Source: Raffaelea ambrosiae (Eukaryota > Ascomycota > Sordariomycetes > Ophiostomatales > Ophiostomataceae). Taken from it: a stretch of DNA of 64,000 bases. A program made the position numbers and the translations under genes. Shown here in pieces: positions 19,668 to 32,652 of this stretch; position 1 is the first letter of the stretch; each line of letters begins with the position of its first letter. Where the stretch lies: NCBI GenBank assembly GCA_002778195.1, contig PCDI01000015.1, positions 676,366 to 740,365 of the forward strand, written 5' to 3'. Under the pieces are notes generated by a model, which searched no databases, was not told the origin of the DNA, and saw only the letters and a program-made list of their open reading frames with translations.

Positions 19668-22655
19668 GATAACAAAAACTATGATGCTTGTCGCTGTTGA
19701 GAACGGCTATAATAGCTAGGGAAAAGTCTACTGAAGAGCAAGAAATTGGCACGGCAAGTAAGAGCAAAAAAAAAGGGCACAAACGGGAAACAGGAAAAGA
19801 GAAAGGCAGAGAGAAGAGAAGAAAAAAATGAACCAAGAAAGACGAAGCGAAAGCTGAAAAAGAAGAAAGCATATAATCAAGAGCGGGTCGGCTTTTTTGC
19901 GACCGCCATTTGTAGGCAGCCGGCAAAGAGCGAAAAAGAAGGCAGGGGAACCAGCGAGGAAAGAACGCATAGAGAGGGAGACGGAGAGACAGCCAAAGGG
20001 AGATGAGGCAGCAAGGAATGAACAACTGGAATATGACAAGGATAGATAGATACGGAATTCGGTATCCTCCGCCAGCGGCAGCCGCAGGTGGTGTCTCGAG
20101 CGTTTGCGCTTCCAAATATCCCCAAGCCTTGCCGGCATGAGCACATACCACCAGGGTGGGTTTTCTGAGTTCTCACTCTCTAGAGTGCAACGGCAGCGGG
20201 AAAAAAAGCCCCAAAAAAAAGCTCAAAGACAAAGAAGGAGAGGACAAAGGTGCGACTTTTTTGCGACAGCAGGACAAATCGGCAAGGGTGGGTGTGCGAG
20301 TGTGTTGCATCGAACGGAAAGAGGCTAGAATGAAGAAGCAGACATGCCTGAGGAGCCGCACATGGACCAAGACGGAACAGAGAAGGGTGGGAAAAAAAGA
20401 AATGCAAGATAAGTAGCAAGGGTATTAACTCAGCCGCGCAAGAAAGAAGAAAAAAGAAAAGAAAAAGAAAAGAAAACGAAAAAGAGCCCGAACTTCATGA
20501 CCAGGGCACGTCTTGCCGAGATGCATACAAACCATGCATGCCAATTTAACAGCCATGCATGCGCAACCAGCCAGGCGGCTGCCCGGTCCGATAGAACGCG
20601 CGAAACGGAAGCGTGCCAGCGCGGCGGGTGTATGTGTATGTGTGCGTATGTGCGTATGTGCGTATGTGCGTATGTGTGTATGCGTGTGTGGAGAGTGCTT
20701 GTGATGTGCCAGTCTCTTGGGAAGGGAACATGTGTGTGCCGGTTGGGCAGGCAAGACAGCAATGCCGCAGCCGATGGTTGCACAAGAGCAAAACAAGACC
20801 CGACGAGAGAGAGACAGACAGTCGGAACGAGAGAGCTAGGCAAGCCCTGCGTGGGCGGAAGGAAGGAGAGGCTGTGGCTGTTCTCTCTCTTCGACACCCG
20901 TGCCGGTTCTGGGTTCTAGACTTTCTGAGCCGTCTGTCTCTGCTGCCGTTCTGTAGCCAAACGCAGCACAGCTTGCACGTACAGGTACGTCATATCTGCC
21001 GCGAGTCTCCTTTTCTCTGATCTGGCCATTCCTGCTTGTGTCCTGTGTCGGTGTCTGTGTTGTGTGCTTGTCCAACAGAAGGACGGCATCCTCCTCTTCG
21101 GCATGGCGGTGTGATGGGGGAAAAATGGGCTATTGCATGGTGCGACGAGGAGGGGAAGGAGCAATGTGGAAAATCAAGGGATGAGATACACCGCGGTGGA
21201 GTTGGCTAGGAACAAAGAGGAGGAGAGGGCAGGACGAGAATAGCTCTTGTGTGCTTGGATGGTTTTTTTTGTTTCTTCTTTTCTTTGTTATCGCTTCTTA
21301 CCTCCATGGTTGGTGATGTGACGAGGGCAGAGCTGCACACGTGCTGGACCAGGCCTGCCCACCGGTCATCCGTCGCCTGCTGAAACGAGAGAAGGCGAGG
21401 CAAGCTTCCGGCGACCCAAGAGACAAATGCTGGCTGGCTCAGCAGCCACCAGGCAAGAGGTGCTGTTCTGTGTTTGTTGGTTGCTCTCCCGTTCCAGGTC
21501 GGCTTTGCGGAAAAAGATGGGAAGGTTTTCCTCCAGAGTTGGGCGGCTGTGGACAGGTTCTGCAGGCGGGTGTCCGAGGTCGTGTCTGGGCTGGATGCAC
21601 GGCAATCGAGGTACAGCCCAGAGAAGGGTGTCGATCTCGAAGGACTGGAACAGCCGGGGGAGAAGCTGTTTGGCCGGGTTTGTATGAGTAGATTAGCTTT
21701 TTTAAACTATTTCCTCCGGGAAAATGGTCTCGTTGTCTCGGTCGTAGGAGGAAGAGGGGCAGATCTGGTCGCAAAGATCAATTGGAAGCGGGCAAGGGTG
21801 GGGGTCGTCAAAAAGTCGTCCGTTCGCGTTTGTCTCTCGAAGAGTGTTTCCTGGGCTTGGGTAAGAGGAAAGACAAAGAAAACGAGGGAAATCGTCGTGA
21901 TGTATTATGATCTCTTGGCCTGCTATCTTTGTCGTCGGACGGCCCGCGCAGAGGGAAAGAGCGAGAGAGAGCACCCCCACATGAGCTTGCCGCGTGCGGG
22001 GCAGGAGCAAGCCAGGAGGAGCAAAGTACAGCTATTACGCTTTTTTTTTTTGCGTGCTTCGTGCATCCGTGCCACTGCCGTTGATTTGCATAGCACTAAA
22101 AACCAGGTGTGTTTCGATTGCGTAAGAAAAGGAGGACCCCCTCTATTAATGAAGAAGGCTAATATGAGAGATTCAGTGGTCTACTCGTACATGCAGAACA
22201 GGGCCTTCATTTTATGCCAGGCAAAAAAAAGCCACCATTTTATTTTTAGCATTGAAATTTCCCATATGCCATTCATATACGAGGCTTCTGCTCGTTTGTC
22301 TGCTCGTTCTCTTGCTCGCTTCTTTCTTCTCTCGTCATCAACTGAATGCTATGTTCATGTCTCATGCTCATGCTTATGCTCTCACGAAATGCCAACAATA
22401 TAAGAGGGAATCCCACCCTGGTCTGACCGTCCATCCTCGCTTCGGGGGGGTTCTTCCCACCCTGATCCGAAATGCATACAAATTAAAGATCAGGTTCCTT
22501 CATAAGACGTCATGACAAGCGTCGGTCTTGCCTTTTTTTTTCCCACCATCTTCAGACAAGATGTCATGGATTGACATGTACCCGTGTATGCACGGGTACA
22601 CACCTCTCTCCCTTTCCCCGTCTTTTCACGCTCACCCTCTCTTGCCCGTGCACTC
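19668..22655. other. Intergenic region upstream of GTR2
   Basis: About 3 kb. From 19740 to 20500 it is purine-rich on the plus strand, meaning a pyrimidine-rich leader for GTR2. It holds a TG-type microsatellite (20629-20690). A 309-codon open frame at 21474-22403 lacks coding-like third-position bias and family resemblance and is not called. The right end is the 3' flank of the next minus-strand gene. Confidence 0.5.
20629..20690. repeat. GTATGTGC-type microsatellite
   Basis: Imperfect run of an 8-bp GTATGTGC unit and TG dinucleotides in the GTR2 upstream region. Confidence 0.8.
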
Positions 22656-24364
22656 CTAAACCGCCACCTCCTTCGACCCTGACCGCCCGAAGAGTGTCGC
22701 CACGAAGCTCCTGGTCCGCCTCACTCGCCGGCTCTTCTCCTGGCTCAGCGCGTCCGGGCCCATGATCTCCGTTTCCACGCCTGCTTTATGCACGTGGCTC
22801 TGGATACGCCCATATGTGCTGTGCGTGCTGTACGTGCTGCTCCGCTTCTTTCTCTCCACCCTGAGCGCCTCTTTTGCGTCCACTGCTGCAGTGCCCTTTT
22901 CCCGCGAACTCCCCTTAGAAGATCGCTCGGAAATGGCGGGCATATATGGCAGAGGTGGCAGAGGCGGTACAGGTGGAACTTGCGAGATGGGGGCCGGGAT
23001 GGTGGTCGGCAAGGGTGGCAATGGGGGCACCTGGCTCTTCATCGACTGCTGTGGTGATGACGGGGTTGCTGACATTGGCATGGCCATCTTCTCGTCCATC
23101 GAGATAGTGGTGGCGTCGATAACGGCCACGTCTGTCGGTGGAGGCGATGGTGACCGGAAGCTCGACAGGGACTGCAAGAAGAGTTAGGCAGGCAGTTGAA
23201 AAGGGGTAGTCCATGTGATTTCTGTTCTGTTTTCGATACATGCGTCTTCGCTCAGTGGGTGGCTCATCATCGGACAGCACGTACCTTGACACTCATTTTC
23301 CGGCTCGCCTTCTGCCTCCGGTGTCCTTTGCCACCCTCGTCTCCGTTCGTCGTGCCATTCGGTTGGTCTTCACTGATCGATAGTCTGCCGGCCTCCTCCA
23401 TGTATCCTGCCGCCGTCTTGCCACCGTAAGCCAGATTGGCCTCGGGCACGGCCTCAAACTTGAGGAACCCACGCGCCGCCGGCACGCCCAGGGCCTCTTC
23501 CATGTGGCGCTGGATCAAAGCGGCATTGCGCTTGTTGGTGGCCGGCTGCACTTCGGACGGCAGCGCAAAGACGGCCATGACATAGGCCGGCTCAAAGGAC
23601 CCGCCAAAGCACATGCAGGCGTTGTGCTGCAGCGTGACGACGATCGACTGCAGTGGCCGGCGGTAGCGCACGGCAAGGCTGGACGACAGCTCGGTGATGA
23701 GCGAAAACTCGTCGTTCACGATCACGTTGGTGCGCACCTCGGCCAGCACGAGCGCATCGCCGCGCACGCGCTCCTTGGCCACGTTGGAGTTGCCGTCTCG
23801 CGCCGAAAAGGCCTCCTCAAAGAACTGGCTGCGCTTTCGTGTCACGCCGCCGCCGCCGCCGCCGCTACAATCGCGACTATTCCGATCTCCGCTACCACCG
23901 CCGCCACCACCACCATTGGTGTCGCTCGACATGGACAGGTGCGACTTTCGCCGGCTGCGCAGTAGCGGCGGGTCACCTGGCAGTGCGCGGTCAATGTCGC
24001 GCATCAGATGGTCGTCGCCCTTGACGAGAGGTACGGCGGGCGTGCGTGTGCGCGAGGAATTGGCGGCCCGGTCGGCAAACGACTTGCTGTTGCCGTTTTC
24101 GTCTGTCCTCTTCTTCTTGGATTTGCTGCTACCAATGGTGTCCGATCTCGAGATGACGGGGTCGGCGGGGACGGTCTGCGGAATGTTGCTGTGCCGGGAC
24201 TCTTGCAGCGGGGTGCCGTTCCGGGCTGGTGATCGCGATAGGCTTGCGAGCTCCTTCTGGGCCAGTGCTGCGGCGACTGCCAAGTCTACGGCATGGGGAG
24301 AATCCCCCGCAGGAGGCTTGGCCACGACCGCCGTCGTCACCTGCTCGTAGGGGTCTCTCGACAT
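22656..24364 (-). CDS. Protein with an internal tautomerase/MIF-fold domain and proline-rich tail
   Basis: Two exons, 24364-23285 and 23171-22656 (phase 0), give 531 residues. Seen: a polar, disordered N-terminal region of about 200 residues with Gly and Ser runs; an MIF/D-dopachrome tautomerase-like domain (about 204-324) containing LITELSSSLAVRYRRPLQSI, then MCFGGSFEPAYVMAVFAL and RNAALIQRHMEEALGVP, which match the order of MIF family strands and helices; then a tail with PPLPPLP repeats and a basic C-terminus. In MIF enzymes the catalytic proline is the processed N-terminus; here the domain is internal and no proline occupies the matching position (about 203-205), so classical tautomerase chemistry is unlikely. 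Similar uncharacterised proteins occur in other filamentous ascomycetes. The proline-rich tail could bind SH3 or WW domains (inference). Confidence 0.85.
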
Positions 24365-27300
24365 GGTGTTTTTGCGTGTGTGTGAGTGTGTGAGTGTGTG
24401 TCAATCCACGTATGTGTAGCCGTGGTACGTCGTTCTCCGGCTTCGTCACTCTCTTGTCGTCACCGCCTCGTCTAGAAGTGAGGCAGGGATGGGGAGCAAA
24501 AGAAAAAAACTCCTCCCTGTCGGTGTCTGCACAAACTCTCCCTCTCGTCTGTTGTCCGGGTTCTTGAAGAATCGTTGAAGCTTCTGGAAACTCGGAAACG
24601 AGACGTTTGATAATAAGAGAAATGCTTTTCAGCCCACAACAACGCCAACGCTGGTGCTACGCCCAGCCAGCCCGACCTTCTTGTCGTTTTCTCTTTGGCG
24701 TGTGTGCGTGTGTTATCTCTTTTGGTCGCTGGGTTGGGTCGACTTTATCGGAATAGAGTAAAATGAGAATGCCCAAAAGGTTTTAGCTGGCTCACTACCG
24801 TGGCACTTGCATGTGTGTTCGAGGGGGAACAAAAGGGGAGGCGAATAGTCAAAAAGGGCAAAAAAAAAAGAAAATAAGTTTGAAAACAGAGTCGTAAAAA
24901 AAAAGGACAGGCACCTCTGAGGTAGCTGCGGGAAAAGGATGAAATCGAAGAAAGCAAGAAAAAAGAAACCAACGGGCGGGTTTTCTTGTTTTGTTCGCAA
25001 CAGGCGAGGTGGTACAGAGAGGGACCCAAAAAATTCCACAGGCGGGAAAAAATACCAAGGTCTCTCCTCCCTAGCGAAGGGAAGAGTGGGAAAGAACAAA
25101 GGTCCAGACCGTCTGAGACAGGAAACACAGGAAGGCGCGACGACGACAGACCAAAAAGTGGACAGTCGCTCTTGCCCAACACGACAGCAACCCGTTACGG
25201 CTTAGACAGCGGCGCCAGCACGGGCAAAACAGAGGAAGAAGGAAAGAAAAACAAAACAAAGTAATAAAAGGGGAGAATGCTCGTACAAGCAACACGCGAA
25301 AGCAAGCAGTACTCAGGAGATGGACGACGAAAATATGCCACCCTATTTTCTTTCATAGATAGTGAAGGAAACGAAAAAAAAAGAGTTCGGCGGAGAACCA
25401 AAACAGCCCACGATGCAGATATTATAGCTTGGGGGACCTTTCCATCTGGCCAGAGCTACCAACCTTCCCAGTCCGGACAAACCAGGCATAACACACACGA
25501 GCCAGGGGGCCAGGTCAGGGACCTGAGAACCGAATCCAGGGACGATTGGACGATTGGACGGACCAAACCAAAGGACTGCATGGGAAGGAGAGCAGAATAA
25601 GGACGGATCCATGGAGCCGCCACCTGGGACGAGATAAGGCTAACCCGCGCTCGTTCAGCCCTTTCTGGTGCGTTTTGATGCTAGACAGAAAGGAGTCGTT
25701 TTGGGGTCTTTTCGGGGCTAATGGCAAGCGATGGATGGTTCGTTTTTCCTTTCTGCGAGTGTGTGTGTCTGCTGTCTCCTGTCTCCTGTCTGTGTTAGCG
25801 GTCTGCATCTGTCTGTCCAGTGTCAGTCAGTGTGTGTCTGCCCATAGTATCTAACTTAGTACACAGTATCTGGCTCCGACAGGCATGCTACTCCTTGCAT
25901 GGTGCCTCTGCGTCATTCCTTCGACCTGCGGGCGTCCCCCAACGGCGGTGCTCCTGTGCGCATGTCCATCCTTACGTGCAACTACGAGTACTGGCGGCCC
26001 TCAGCAGGTCGGATAGGGGGGAGGGAACGATCATGTGCACCCGCAGCCCCTCACCCGCCACACACACACACACACACACACAAACACAAACACTTATCGA
26101 GTAATTGTATTACGAACCCGAAGAGCACGACGGACGACCGTCCGCATGTGTGGCGATGTCCATGGGAGGGTGGCTCAACTTGATTTTGCTGAATCCTTCA
26201 CACACAGAATGCAATCCCATGCGAAATTCCACGAACGAGAAAGCGAGGAGGGAAGTGATAACGAAATCTGTTTTGAACTACGAGTATAAAAAAAGGCATC
26301 AGGTCGTCCGAAAGGGGACGGATGGCTAGCAGAGATAGAGCTAGCCGACGATCATCGACAGTCAATACGAAGAAAAAGGAGCTGGGAGGGAGGGGCGAAA
26401 AGGTTGCCCATCCAGAAGGCAAGGTACTGTACGATAAGTAGGTGACCGACCGCTGCAGAGAACGCGGAACAGAGGGATAGGCCTATGCTAAGATCGAGCT
26501 GAAATGGATTTGGCCTTTCTTTTTTTTTCTTGGGGGAGGGGGGGAGGGAGTGGTGGTGAATTGTTCCATCGCCCCTGATTTAGGTGTCTCTTCGAGTTTG
26601 TAGTGGCACTCACATACAACAGTACGAGAAGAGCGCCCAAACCACGTTGCAGCCCAAATGGATCGCTGCGATTCGTTCCATTTTTAAACACACGGCCGCT
26701 CCATCCGGGGAGGTCGCTAGCGAGAAGGGTCTCGCCGTCGTTACCCACTTGCTGGTCTCGACCGACGAACACACGAGTGCACAGTACAATACTCCGTTGT
26801 CTGTACGAGTACACGGTGCAGGACACATCTCACGAGCGGCAGGTCTACAATTCGGCGACCAGAAAATGTCACCATAACGATTTGACAGCACATACGACGA
26901 CACAAAGGCCCCGAGAATGTTACCAACAATATTACCAACCAAAGACCCAAATGCACGTCACTGTTGGCACTTTGTGGCGTTGTGGGTGTGCTGTAAGAAT
27001 ACCGTGGTTAGCTACTGTCAAGATGTCAGATAACATCTTGCATGCCGTAAGCCACTTCGCCTCGTCCGTCTGCTCCATTCGACATCTAGTCGCCGAATCC
27101 ATACTTGGCAGACAAACACCACATGCGCACGCAATTCACGGCACCGTGGCAGAGCAATGACAATTAAATTGCCGCGTTACACGAAATAACGATTGTCCAA
27201 AAAGAGAGACAAAACACAATGCGTAATAAAAACCGAACGAACAAGGAACGAAATGCTAACAAAAAAAAAAGAAACATGAAAAACATAGTTAGAACCTGTG

Positions 27301-27743
27301 TATCGAACAAATCCTCAGAAAGTGACCCGTGCCAGCCTTGAATGCACCACCCAACCGCAAACGGAACTAAAAATAAAAAATAAAAAATAAAAAATAAAAA
27401 GGCATATGCACAGCACATCTAGTTGATCTCAATCTCGACACCGATGTGACCCGCTCTCCCTTGCATCGTTATGGGTTTTTTTTTGCCCTTGTATATATTC
27501 CTCCCTTTCTTGTCATCCCTCCTTTTCTTCCTTCTTTCCGTTCTTCTGTTTCTTCGTTTCCTTGGTCCTTCTTGTGCTCTCTATTCCTTCCTTGCTTGGT
27601 CCTTTGTGTATGTTTCTCCCGGATTTCCCGGCATGTTTCTTGGGCCATGTGCCCCGTTTCACATGCTCTCCTAATCCGTGTACCCTCCCTCGCAACTGCC
27701 CTCGTAATTGCCTCTACAAACTACCTTGATCCCCCCCACCTTT
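24365..27743. other. Intergenic region upstream of the MIF-domain gene
   Basis: About 3.4 kb. From 24380 to about 25300 the plus strand is purine-rich, so the minus-strand gene has a long pyrimidine-rich leader. Simple sequence: CA run at 26060-26092 and a 7-bp A/T repeat at 27369-27400. None of the short open frames shows coding bias or a recognisable family. The far right is the 3' flank of the membrane protein gene. Confidence 0.5.
27369..27400. repeat. AT-rich 7-bp tandem repeat (AAAAAAT)
   Basis: Four tandem AAAAAAT-type units in the 3' flank of the four-helix membrane protein gene. Confidence 0.8.
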
Positions 27744-28581
27744 CTAGAGGGTCGGCGATGAGCGCGCGCTCGCCCGGGCCGTGGCAAACCGCTCCACCTT
27801 GAGCTGCCACGCGGCGAGTGCCAAGGCGGCCGCCTCGACGGGGATTAGCAGAATGGAGAGGTAGACACCGGCCCAGCTCTGGTGGCAAAGGGTGCCGAAG
27901 TGGGGGCGGACCGCCATGCTGACGGAGCGCCAGCGGCAGCTCCAGCTGAGAAGGGTGTCGGCGGTGTTGGAGGTATTGACGGCGTAGAAGAACACCATGG
28001 CGACGATGGCGGCGACGAGGCCGACAAAGGGAGCGACGAAAGTGAGGGTAGTGTGGACGGCGACGAGTTTGTGGCGGAGCTAGAGGGAAAGAGTGTTAGT
28101 AACCGAATGATGAACGACGAACGACGAGCGAAGCGAGGGGTAAGGAGTGGTGAAAGGAGAAGAGAGCAACGAAGAGTGCTTTGACCAGAAGGATCAAATG
28201 GATCAAATGGATCAAATGCGCGAAGCGAAAAGAAAAACGTACAACTTTGGGATGAGCTGCGAGAGCTGCAATGTTGGCCAGGACAACAATGGTCGAGCCG
28301 ACAGCCAGGGCCACGGTAGGCCGGATGTCAAAGGCAGCCTTGTCGGGCCACATGGACAGCCAAAGCCGGTCTGCCGGGGCCGACGAGAAGTGGGTGGCAT
28401 TGTAGACGTAGATGCTGTTGCCGGCGACACCAACAATCACGAGGCCCATGAGGAGAGCAAGCAACGTGACGCCAGAGCGAGCGGCATCGACACGGTGGAC
28501 GGTGCGCACCTGGGACCGGAGGTGGAGGTCCTGGGAGTCGGACTCAAAGTCGGAGCCGGTGTTCTTTTCTTGGAGAGACAT
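27744..28581 (-). CDS. Four-helix integral membrane protein, function unknown
   Basis: Two exons, 28581-28243 and 28079-27744 (phase 0), give 224 residues. Splice sites GTACGT and CTCTAG are clear, and the two halves make a continuous tetraspan protein. Seen: a polar N-terminus of about 45 residues, then four hydrophobic helices: GVTLLALLMGLVIVGVAG, ALAVGSTIVVLANIAAL, FVAPFVGLVAAIVAMVFFYA and VYLSILLIPVEAAALALAA. A single N-glycosylation-type NAT motif follows the first helix, and two cysteines (SWSCRW, TLCHQ) lie in the loop before helix 4. The layout is MARVEL-like, but no family signature is certain. The start was chosen as the only ATG before the polar N-terminus that lies downstream of a pyrimidine tract. 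The 163-bp intron carries a 9-bp tandem repeat. Confidence 0.82.
28191..28218. repeat. GATCAAATG tandem repeat inside an intron
   Basis: Three adjacent 9-bp GATCAAATG units within the only intron of the four-helix membrane protein gene. Confidence 0.85.
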
Positions 28582-31500
28582 GCTGGGCGGTTGGGAATAT
28601 AGCTTTTGTGTTGGAAGGAAGAAACACGTCGAGACGGAGTAGTAGCAGGAGAAGAAGAAGAAGAAGAAGAAGAAGAGGAAGACCAGACCCAAGACAGCAA
28701 CAAACTCAAGCAAACAAATCAAAAAGGGTATATGGAAGAAGATGAACGAAGAAAAGAATTGAGAATGAAGGAGGGGAAAGCCTGGACCTTAAGGAAACAA
28801 GAAAGATTATGAGAAGAAACAGAAGAGTAGGAAAGAACCAACAGCCAGAAAGAGAAACCAGGGAATGAGAAACAGGAAGAGAAAAAAAAAACACAAGAAG
28901 AAAGAGAAAGAGAAAGGAGGAAACAGAGATGATAAGAGGGAAATGAAATAGCCAGATGAAGAGTGTGGCCGAAATGTCGACGTGGGTGAGGAGCCAGGCG
29001 CGAGCGAGCCACTTGCAAATAAGGTTTGGCTTTCTCCTTGTCGGCGCGACGATATCTCACTGGGCCGTGCTCGCTGGCACGTTCACTTACACAACCACTT
29101 AGACCTCACCGTTGGCCTTGTAGCCGCCCGCAGCCAACCCTGTCACCCACTTTCACGCATCCCAATGCAGATCGCCCATCCAACCCCATAGATGGCCAAG
29201 CTAAGTTTAAAACATGGGAACCAGCATGTAGGGAACACCCTCCACGGCCATTAGGAATTGAGATACAACTTGTATCATACATAGCACAAGCACTTTTTAT
29301 TTTTTTTGTCAACGCAAGACTACGCCGCACGGCACACACGCACCCGGCAGGCACGGCCAACGAATAAATCACAGTCAAAGGCAAAAAGAGCTAAGAATAA
29401 AAGCCAAAAATAAGAGAGAAGTCCGCTGGCCCCTCGAGCCATGTTGTCTTCCCTGCAAGGTAGCAGCCTGCTTGTGTCTGTGTGTCCCCCTTGTCATTCC
29501 TTCAGAGATCCCGTTCGTAAGCCTCCATCTTCCTGTCCTGTCCCTGGTCAAAGATACGTTCCAATAACGCGGTTGCGCCAGGCCAAGCTTTTGTCACTGC
29601 TTGTTTTTTTTTATGTTTTTTTTTTGGCGAGTTCATGGGCCCGGTCTTTTCAACCACGACCTACTTCGTAGCCGTCCAGTGCCGATCTTGGAAACAGAAA
29701 TTGGTGCCGCTTGCATCACATCGTCTGCAGGACAACTTGGACAAATCAGAGCCCACCACGCCAACGTGAAACCAGCACACCTGCCTTTTTTTTTCTCTCA
29801 CTTTCCTTTTTTTTGGCTTCTTCTTCTTCTAGACCGCCTGCATTGCCTCTGACAGTCTGCTACAGGGTGCATTCACAGCAGATTGGCCTCCCGATATGCA
29901 ACCGCGAGGCACGAAGCAATGCACCCCCTCCAAACGGTCCTCGGCGCGTGTCGTCAGGGCAGCCAAGAACGCAGATTGGCCAGCCCCGGCACTCCACTAT
30001 TATCCTCTCTAGCGGACTCTGGGAGGGTGTGAAGACGGGCGGTTACAAGTGGTGGAGCTGGCCTAAGGAATAAGGAAACAAGTCCATCCGGGCCAATGAG
30101 AGATCACAATCGAAAAGACGCTCCACAAAAAGACGTTCCTTTGCCGCCCGTATTTCCATTTGGGCAACGCTTGCAGGAATGACACCCAAAAAATAGGCCC
30201 CCCCCATTCCCCCGAAAAGAAGGTTGGCCAAAAATCCTCCCACGGGCGCCAACTCTTTTCCCTTCCTCCCAACCAACAAACATGCATCCAGTTGGGTCTC
30301 CTTGGGTGCGGGCACGGCAGAGAAAATAGAACAGCAATTGTCAGCCAGAACGGGGAGATTACATGCAGGCAGGTTTCAGCAGATTACGTGAGCCCTTTGA
30401 TGAATACGCTTTAGGCATGTCACGTGTACTCTTAAACAGGAAGCAACTTCACACGCTCCCCCCAAAAGTACATCTTTGAAACGCTTCCTGCCTTGCCGTT
30501 CTATTTTTTCTCCTTGCATCCCGCACTGCCATTTGTATGATGTTTCTTCTCAAAATGAGACACTTCGGTTGCGTGGAGGCCGTTGTCTCGTTCACGGGGT
30601 CTCTTCCCGGCCTGCAACAGACACCACAGAATCCCATTGTCTCGACCCGGATCCCAGACACCCATCTCGAGGCTCCAAACTCCCCCCTTTCATTCCCCGG
30701 GTCTGAAGCATCGCACCTACCCCCTGGGAGTTTCTGAATTAATGACACTTCACACGCAGGGTGGTGGCTGACTGGTCTCAATTGGGGTCGCCGCCACCCT
30801 CCCCTCTTCATTCCCTTTCTACCCTAGCTCCTATCATTGGGCCACAAGCCACCAGATGAGGGACCAAATAAACCCATCTTTCTCGAGACACACAAAGCTC
30901 CACCCGATACTGCAGTGCTTCCAGGCCGGCTGCATTAGCACCCTGCGACATATGTCCGTTCCGGCGTGTTTCTTCCTCCTGGAAGTGAGCACGGGGGGGA
31001 CTGACGCCCCCCGGCCTCGTCTTTCTTGATCTTGCCTTCCTGTTCCCATCCCACCGGATGTGCTGTTATGAAGAGAAAGCCGGTCAACAAATGAAATACT
31101 GCAAGCGAAACTGGCGGAGGAAAACAGACAAAGGGGAGGGCGAAAGTTTGCCCGTCAATTATTACTGTTTACAAAGGCCCAGACTCGAGTGGAAGAAGGG
31201 CCGCTTTGAACCCTCCTCCTTACTGGTGCCTTCGTCCTCTTGGTCCTCGTCCTTTTCTTGCCATCATTCACCTGTCTCTCCTGCACAAAGTCGGATGCAG
31301 CGGACATTGATTTTGCACGTTTGCTCTTCTTGCCTGCCCCTCCAGCTTGCCGGCCACCCACTCGCTTAGAGCCTCCAGGGTGCCAGCAGGCTCGTGGCGC
31401 ACAAACTCTACCCCAAACCGATACAGTCCAAGGCAGTGGTCATGGTTTGTGTGTGCGTCTCGTCTGAACCTGAAGAATGGAAAAAGAACAAGAAGAAGGA

Positions 31501-32631
31501 GAAGACGAGATAAGAAGAAGCTGAACACGAGGGTGCACCTAGTGGTGGTGTATGGATGCGGACTCTTGCAAAAGCCAATATCTGGCTGCGGAAACCAATA
31601 TTCTCTCAAAAAGCCCACCAGCTCTTCGTAATCATGAGATCTCTTCTTCTCGCTTGCCGGCGATATTTATTACCTCTTCGCCCGGCATTAGCTTGGTTGG
31701 GGTGGTCCCGTTTAGTCCTTCTGTTGTTGTGGTGTAACCACAGCCTTTCTGGGAGGAGAAGACGGGGGGGGACGCCAAGTCTACATAATATTCGACGTTC
31801 TTCATCTCCATCATCGCGAGCCCCCTTCCCTGCTCCGTCGAGCCACGCAATCACACTTGCAGGTTCTCTAGCCACATATTCTGATGTTATTTTCTTCCAT
31901 TCTATTGGATTGGGCGTACTTCCTCCTTGTCCATTGACCGAATATTGTCAAGTTTAGCCGAGGCTGGTCAGCGATTTCGCTTTCGTAGAAAAGAAGAATT
32001 TAAAAAAAAAAAAAAAAGAACAGTGCTTCCTCCTCCACACCGACAAGGCCACGCTTCCCCCTGCAGCATCCTGGTACGGGTTTTCTCTATCATCCCTAGT
32101 GGGGAGAGGCTTGTTTTGCTGCCTTCATCCACACAAGTCCTGCTCTCTGTTTTCTTCTTTTTTCTTTTTGCTGGTGCCGGATTTCCGGTGTCCTCGTCCA
32201 AAATGAGCGGAAAGAAGCAGATGTTGAAGAACAGAGGATAGATTGTGAACAGCACACCCTCTCCTACGGGAATTTCTGTGCGTGTACTCCTGTATCCAGC
32301 CGAAACCACCCCGAAAGGAAAGAAAAACGTTAATCCAAAAAGAAGGACATGGGCGGACGAGGTGGGTGGATGTGCTCCGCGAGATGCGCCATGTAAGTGC
32401 CCGTTGGGAGGTATACAAACAGAAAATTGGTCCTACGCAAGCCTGCATTCTGGCTCAGGACTAGTGTGAGTCTTTCTTTCCTGTTTACGTTTTTGGAGCT
32501 GCCCGGTTGAGATGCATTTGGAGAGAACAGGCCCGCTCGACGAGCCTGCTGGGCCAGTTTTGTCTTCCTTGTCATCCTCCCCAGCCCATGATGATTCGAT
32601 GTCTTGATCGCCGTGCTCGGGAACAAAACGT

Positions 32632-32652
32632 CCCCCCCCCCCCCCCCCCCCC
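32632..32652. repeat. 21-base C homopolymer
   Basis: Uninterrupted run of 21 C in the gene-poor region. Confidence 0.9.

Noticed and set aside
21474..22403. 309-codon plus-strand frame
   Set aside because: Codon use is unbiased, unlike real genes here, and no family is recognisable; probably chance.
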